Shown: piece after piece, positions 7,016 through 10,345 of the stretch
Layout: each line of letters starts with the position of its first letter
Position numbering within the stretch: the stretch's first letter is position 1
DNA from: Victivallales bacterium
GTDB taxonomy: Bacteria; Verrucomicrobiota; Lentisphaeria; Victivallales; SZUA-371
Length of the DNA: 10,345 nucleotides
Direction of reading: 5' to 3'
Assembly: GCA_028691155.1 (NCBI GenBank)
Contig: JAQUZV010000056.1
Location: 1-10,345, forward strand
Translations under genes and position numbers: made by a program
The notes under the pieces: model-generated
What the model was told of the DNA's origin: nothing
The model's input: only the letters and a program-made list of their open reading frames with translations
Databases searched by the model: none

Positions 7016-7801
7016 ATGTATATGCAATATCTGTTGTGCGCTTTGCGGGAAGTCTGGTCGCTGTTGTGGGAAATCCCGGTTCCGGATTTTGCGCTCGACG
7101 GGGTGCGGTTGCAACGGCGGACGCTGACATTTTATCTGGCGGCGGTGTTTCCGCTGTTTGGGGTTATGGTCTGGCTTGGACTGGTCATTCTCGGCGCGGT
7201 GGCCGGGATTCTGCCGGGGCGGATTGCGGCCGGAATGCTGTTTGGGGTCCTGGCCGTGTTTTTCCTGGAAATTCTGGGGGGCGGAACCGGCTTGTCCTCC
7301 AGCAGCAGTTTTATGGAAAAGCTGTTGGGCGGAGAGGGATTGTCCCGCAGCATCTTCACGACGGAAAGCGATATTCGCGTCACGCGTTCGCCGGTCGGGC
7401 TGATGAGCATGTTTTTCCTGTTGTTCCTGCGCGGCGGCAGTCTGGGCATGTTGTATGCGTATCATTGCACGGCCTGGTTCGGGGTGGTGTTCGTTCTGAG
7501 CTATGCGTTACAGGCACAACTGGCGTTTCTTCCGTCGCTGAGCAGTGGGGAGAAGATTGTCGATCCCGGTCCGTTCGGCAGCCGGATTTTGTGGATTGTC
7601 GCCGGTGTGGCGGCACTGATTTTCGGTTGCTGTTCCTGGTGGGCCGTACTGGTGGCGCTGGCGGTTGCGGCGGCGGCGGCGTGGGGATTGCATGTTTTCT
7701 TTCGTCGTACCGGAGGCGTGACCGGAGTGGTGATCGGCAGTGCCGGATATGTCTTCGAAACGTTGCTGCTGCTGCTTGGTGCCGGAATGTTGTTGCGCTA
7801 G
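7016..7801 (+). CDS. Polytopic membrane protein, CobS (cobalamin synthase)-like, active-site motif lost
   Basis: This 261-residue, very hydrophobic protein has about six predicted membrane segments. Its order of features follows CobS (adenosylcobinamide-GDP ribazoletransferase): an IPVPDF start (20-25), RTLTFYLAAVFPLFGV (35-50), a glycine-rich loop after the second or third helix, a basic SDIRVTRSPVGLMSMF stretch (118-133) resembling CobS 'DSRIGTFGVLAL', and a GGVTGVVIGSAGYVFE end (233-248) resembling 'GGVTGDVLGA...E'. The metal-binding CobS motif of type HLDGLADTADG is replaced by TGLSSSSSFMEKL (91-103), and the Asp of the C-terminal VTGD is Val. CobS catalysis is therefore unlikely. GGGAGAA just before ATG 7016 is a good ribosome-binding site. 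It sits 17 bases after olsA, and no other cobalamin gene is visible. It could be a diverged CobS paralogue or another membrane transferase with the same fold. Confidence 0.6.
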   Translation: MYMQYLLCALREVWSLLWEIPVPDFALDGVRLQRRTLTFYLAAVFPLFGVMVWLGLVILGAVAGILPGRIAAGMLFGVLAVFFLEILGGGTGLSSSSSFMEKLLGGEGLSRSIFTTESDIRVTRSPVGLMSMFFLLFLRGGSLGMLYAYHCTAWFGVVFVLSYALQAQLAFLPSLSSGEKIVDPGPFGSRILWIVAGVAALIFGCCSWWAVLVALAVAAAAAWGLHVFFRRTGGVTGVVIGSAGYVFETLLLLLGAGMLLR

Positions 7802-7869
7802 GTGGAAGCACCATCGTTCGAGCGGGACGAGGTCGCCGCGGGAGTTGGCCGAAAATCTGCGAAGAATTT

Positions 7870-7897
7870 TTGACGATCGGAATTAGGATACGATAAA
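7870..7897 (+). promoter_or_regulatory. Candidate promoter of the neuABC cluster
   Basis: TTGACG (7870-7875, 5 of 6) is followed after 16 bases by GATAAA (7892-7897, 4 of 6) in the 106-base gap between the CobS-like gene and neuA. A start site near 7904 would lie almost on the first possible ATG (7908) and 16 bases before the second (7920). I see no convincing hairpin-plus-T-run terminator in the same gap, so read-through from upstream is also possible. Confidence 0.4.
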
Positions 7898-7907
7898 TAG
7901 CAACGGC

Positions 7908-8642
7908 ATGGGTGAAGCCATGGCATCGAAAGTAATGGCACTGATTACCGCCAGGGGCGGATCGGTCGGACTGAAAAACAAGAATATTTTGCCCCTGGCC
8001 GGAAAACCGGTTCTGGCCTGGACCGTGACTGCGGCCCGCGCGGCGACGCTGGTCGACCGGGTTGTTGTCTCCACCGACAGCGACGCGATTGCCGCCGTGG
8101 CCCGGACCTGGGGAGCGGAAGTGCCGTTCATGCGCCCGGAGGAACTGGCCACGTCGACCGCGTCGCACAACAGTGTTATTATGCATGCCGTCGACACCAT
8201 GGCGCGGGAAGAAAATTATCATCCCGATTACCTATTGCTGTTGCAGCCTACTTCACCGTTGCGAACCGCCGCGGATATCGACGCCGCCATTCGATTGGCG
8301 CGGGAAAGCGACTGCGACGGGGTGGTCAGTGTCTGTGCCGTTCACAATCATCCGTTGCTGATGAACCGGATCGATGCCGACGGATTTCTGACCGGTTATC
8401 TGCCGGACCGGCCCTTGCCGGGTTCGGAAGCGGTTCGACGCCAGAATCTGCCTCCGGCTTATGCCGACAACGGGGCCATTTATCTGGTTCGCACGGCCAA
8501 ACTGCGGCAATACGGCAGTTTGCGGGTTCCCCGCACCCGGGCCTATATCATGCCCGAACAATGTTCATTCCAGATCGATTCGCAATGGGAATTGGAGCTG
8601 ATCGAATATCTGTTAACCCGAAAGGAGACGAGCCGACCATGA
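7908..8642 (+). CDS. neuA: CMP-nonulosonic acid synthetase (acylneuraminate cytidylyltransferase)
   Basis: This 244-residue cytoplasmic enzyme couples CTP with a sialic- or legionaminic-type acid to give the CMP-sugar and pyrophosphate. Its nucleotide-binding N-terminus reads ALITARGGSVGLKNKNILPL (11-30). The family usually has 'GGSKG' here, so the lysine is replaced by Val20. STDSD is at 55-59, LLQPTSPLRT at 111-120, YADNGAIYL at 185-193 and the C-terminal IDSQWELELIEYLL at 223-236. The length fits single-domain NeuA/LegF enzymes. The start is uncertain. ATG 7908 has no ribosome-binding site, while ATG 7920 (giving 240 residues) has GGTGA four bases before it and fits the candidate promoter better. 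The stop overlaps the next start as ATGA, so translation is probably coupled to neuB. The acid made could be Neu5Ac or legionaminic acid; LegF is the alternative name. Confidence 0.9.
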   Translation: MGEAMASKVMALITARGGSVGLKNKNILPLAGKPVLAWTVTAARAATLVDRVVVSTDSDAIAAVARTWGAEVPFMRPEELATSTASHNSVIMHAVDTMAREENYHPDYLLLLQPTSPLRTAADIDAAIRLARESDCDGVVSVCAVHNHPLLMNRIDADGFLTGYLPDRPLPGSEAVRRQNLPPAYADNGAIYLVRTAKLRQYGSLRVPRTRAYIMPEQCSFQIDSQWELELIEYLLTRKETSRP

Positions 8643-9673
8643 ATTACATCGACATTGCCGGGAGAAAAATCGGGCCCGACTATCCGCCGCTGGTAGTGGC
8701 CGAAATCGGGATCAATCACGAAGGCAGCATGGAGAAGGCCGTCCGCATGATTGACGATGCCGCCCGACAGGGCTGCGAATGCGTCAAGTTTCAATGTCAT
8801 ATCATCGACGATGAAATGTCTGTCGAGGCGCGGTCGGCCATTCCCGGCAACGCTTCGGAGAGCATCTGGGAGATCATGCGCCGCTGTTCGCTGACCGAAG
8901 CGGAAGAGCGCGAGCTCAAGCGCCATGCCGAAGAACTGGGGTTGATTTATCTGTGTACGCCGTTTTCCCGGGCGGCGGCGGAGCGGCTCAATAATTTCGG
9001 CGTCGTGGCTTATAAGATCGGCTCCGGCGAATGCAACAATTATCCGTTGCTGGAGCACATTGCTTCGTTCGGCAAGCCGGTTATCATGAGTACGGGGATG
9101 AACGATCTGAAGTCGATCGACCGGGCGGTAAAGATTTTTGTGCGTCGTCATGTGCCGTTTGCGCTGTTGCATTGCACGTCGATCTATCCCACGCCTTATG
9201 CCCTGACGCGACTGAATGCCATTACCGAACTGCGGCGGGCGTTTCCCGGGGTTCCGATCGGGTACAGCGACCACTGTATCGGGCTTTACGCCTGTTTCGG
9301 CGCCACCACGTTGGGGGCGAGTATTCTGGAAAAACATTTCACTTCCAGCCGCGACTGGCCCGGTCCCGATATTGCCATTTCCATGACTCCGGAAGAACTC
9401 GGTCGGCTGCTGGAAGGTTCCAGAGCGTTGTTTGCGGCCCGCCGTGGCGGCAAGAGTATCCTGCCTCAGGAACAGCCGACCATCAATTTCGCTTGCGCCT
9501 CGGTGGTGTCCCTGCGGCCGATTCGGACGGGGGAAACGCTGACCCGGGATAATATCTGGGTCAAACGTCCGGCCGGAGGCATTCCGGCGGCGGAGTTCGA
9601 GGCGATGCTCGGCCGGACCGCCGCCGCCGACATTCCCGGCGGGACGCAGTTGAAACGCAAGGATATTGTCTGA
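8639..9673 (+). CDS. neuB: N-acetylneuraminate / nonulosonic acid synthase
   Basis: This 344-residue enzyme condenses phosphoenolpyruvate with N-acetylmannosamine, or the 2,4-diacetamido analogue, to form a nine-carbon acid. The TIM barrel (about 10-270) shows VVAEIGINHEGS (19-30), KFQ (50-52), AYKIGSGE (124-131), STGM (151-154), HCTSIYPTP (178-186), GYSDH (208-212) and EKHF (231-234). H212 and H233 have the same 21-residue spacing as the two manganese ligands of the meningococcal enzyme. The C-terminal antifreeze-like/SAF domain (about 285-344) carries VKRPAGGIP with R310 and ends in IPGGTQLKRKDIV. AAAGGAG at 8621-8627 supports the ATG at 8639 over the in-frame ATG at 8561, which lies inside neuA. 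It overlaps neuA by four bases, and neuC starts directly at its stop. The motifs do not separate Neu5Ac synthase from legionaminic acid synthase (LegI). Confidence 0.93.
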   Translation: MNYIDIAGRKIGPDYPPLVVAEIGINHEGSMEKAVRMIDDAARQGCECVKFQCHIIDDEMSVEARSAIPGNASESIWEIMRRCSLTEAEERELKRHAEELGLIYLCTPFSRAAAERLNNFGVVAYKIGSGECNNYPLLEHIASFGKPVIMSTGMNDLKSIDRAVKIFVRRHVPFALLHCTSIYPTPYALTRLNAITELRRAFPGVPIGYSDHCIGLYACFGATTLGASILEKHFTSSRDWPGPDIAISMTPEELGRLLEGSRALFAARRGGKSILPQEQPTINFACASVVSLRPIRTGETLTRDNIWVKRPAGGIPAAEFEAMLGRTAAADIPGGTQLKRKDIV

Positions 9674-10345
9674 ATGGCCGCGACCGGCGTCAAGCGAATA
9701 TTGTTTCTGACCGGGACGCGGGCGGACTTCGGCAAACAGAAGTCGCTGATGCGGGTGGTTCGCGACACGCCCGGATTCGAATGCCGCATTTTTGCCACCG
9801 GCATGCACATGCTCGAGCGTTATGGTTCGACGTATCTTGAAATCGGCAAATGCGGCTTCGAATCGGTTTTTGTCCATTTCAACCAGATGCGCAACACCAG
9901 CTCCGATATGGATATTGTTCTGGCCAATACCATTACCGGGCTGGGACACTATATCCGTGAGTTTCGTCCGGATATGATTGTGGTGCATGGAGATCGGGTT
10001 GAAACGCTGGCCGGGGCCATTGTCGGCGCACTCAACAATATTCTGGTGGCTCATATCGAAGGCGGCGAGATTTCCGGGACGGTGGACGAACTGCTGCGGC
10101 ATTCCGTCTCCAAGCTGGCCCATATCCATTTTGTGGCCAACGCCGAGGCGCGCCGCCGCCTGATCCAGATGGGCGAAGAGCCGGATCATATTTTCGTTAT
10201 CGGCTCGCCGGACATCGATCTCGTCCTCGGCGACCAGTTGCCGGAGCTTGATGCGGCGCGGCGTTATTACGATATTCCGTTCGAACGCTATGGCATTTTC
10301 TGTTATCATCCTGTCACTACCGAAGTGGGACGGTTGCAACACGAA
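9674..10345 (+). CDS. neuC: UDP-N-acetylglucosamine 2-epimerase, hydrolysing (5' part)
   Basis: The first 224 residues of a family usually about 370-390 long are visible, and the frame is open through the right edge. The enzyme converts UDP-GlcNAc, or the UDP-diacetamido-trideoxyglucose used by LegG, into UDP and an N-acetylmannosamine-type sugar, the substrate of NeuB. The N-terminal domain has LFLTGTRADFGKQKSL (10-25), ATGMHMLERYG (41-51), IVVHGDRVETLAGA (102-115), VAHIEGGEISGTVDE (125-139), VIGSPDID (175-182) and YHPVTTE (211-217). The 'FGKQKSL' and 'IEGGEISGTVDE' forms mark the NeuC/LegG branch rather than the non-hydrolysing WecB branch. ATG 9674 follows the neuB stop with no gap, and AAGGA at 9659-9663 serves as ribosome-binding site inside neuB. 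The gene order A-B-C with coupled starts indicates one pathway. Confidence 0.92.
   Translation, partial: MAATGVKRILFLTGTRADFGKQKSLMRVVRDTPGFECRIFATGMHMLERYGSTYLEIGKCGFESVFVHFNQMRNTSSDMDIVLANTITGLGHYIREFRPDMIVVHGDRVETLAGAIVGALNNILVAHIEGGEISGTVDELLRHSVSKLAHIHFVANAEARRRLIQMGEEPDHIFVIGSPDIDLVLGDQLPELDAARRYYDIPFERYGIFCYHPVTTEVGRLQHE

Noticed and set aside
6982..7896. 304-codon plus-strand frame overlapping the CobS-like gene
   Set aside because: It is longer than the real gene, but Gly/Val/Arg-rich and without motif. The frame at 7016-7801 has ordered membrane helices, CobS-like blocks and a ribosome-binding site.
7802..7907. Possible terminator after the CobS-like gene
   Set aside because: No stable stem followed by a T-run was found. 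The T-run near 7867-7871 is not preceded by a convincing hairpin and forms part of the promoter candidate.
8543..10342. 599-codon open frame antisense to neuB and neuC
   Set aside because: It runs across two recognisable genes on the plus strand and has low-complexity shadow composition and no recognisable domain.
1..10345. tRNA, rRNA, CRISPR array, insertion sequence or a novel defence system
   Set aside because: I saw no cloverleaf-type gene, spaced direct repeats, terminal inverted repeats or transposase/nuclease motifs. The gene content is translation, lipid and sugar metabolism.

Overview
The window is GC-rich, gene-dense bacterial chromosome. The genes are ordinary in type but come from several unrelated modules. 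Arginyl-tRNA synthetase has its HIGH and KMSKS motifs in the form HLGH/KMKSREG. With the OlsB/OlsA-type aminolipid pair and the long U32 protein, this suggests a Gram-negative-type anaerobe from the Bacteroidota or PVC/Lentisphaerota neighbourhood. That placement is my inference from family flavour and is not a proven assignment. I see no phage integrase, transposase, CRISPR array, rRNA or tRNA.

Layout. (1) Positions 2-448 hold the 3' end of a class I mannose-6-phosphate isomerase. (2) Positions 486-2279 hold argS. (3) Positions 2371-4587 hold a 738-residue U32-family protein, probably an RNA hydroxylase of the RlhA/TrhP group. These three run rightward and are closely spaced. (4) A single leftward gene (4640-5041) encodes a 133-residue protein of unknown function that converges on the U32 gene. 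(5) Positions 5042-5366 form a divergent, partly AT-rich intergenic region with candidate promoters in both directions and a G/C-rich hairpin. (6) Positions 5367-7801 look like one rightward operon: an OlsB-type N-acyltransferase starting at GTG, an OlsA/PlsC-type O-acyltransferase, and a polytopic membrane protein. The third protein resembles cobalamin synthase (CobS) but lacks that family's acidic active-site motif. (7) From 7908 to the right edge lies a neuA-neuB-neuC cluster for a CMP-activated nonulosonic acid (sialic or legionaminic type). Its genes overlap or abut, and neuC is cut by the window end.

How the genes work together. OlsB and OlsA would successively N-acylate an amino acid and then O-acylate the product, giving a phosphorus-free membrane aminolipid (ornithine- or glycine-lipid type). 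NeuC releases an N-acetylmannosamine-type sugar from a UDP-sugar, NeuB condenses it with phosphoenolpyruvate, and NeuA makes the CMP-sugar donor for surface glycans. Both modules point to cell-envelope chemistry. The most unusual items are the CobS-like protein without catalytic aspartates, the internal duplication in the U32 protein, and the orphan leftward gene.
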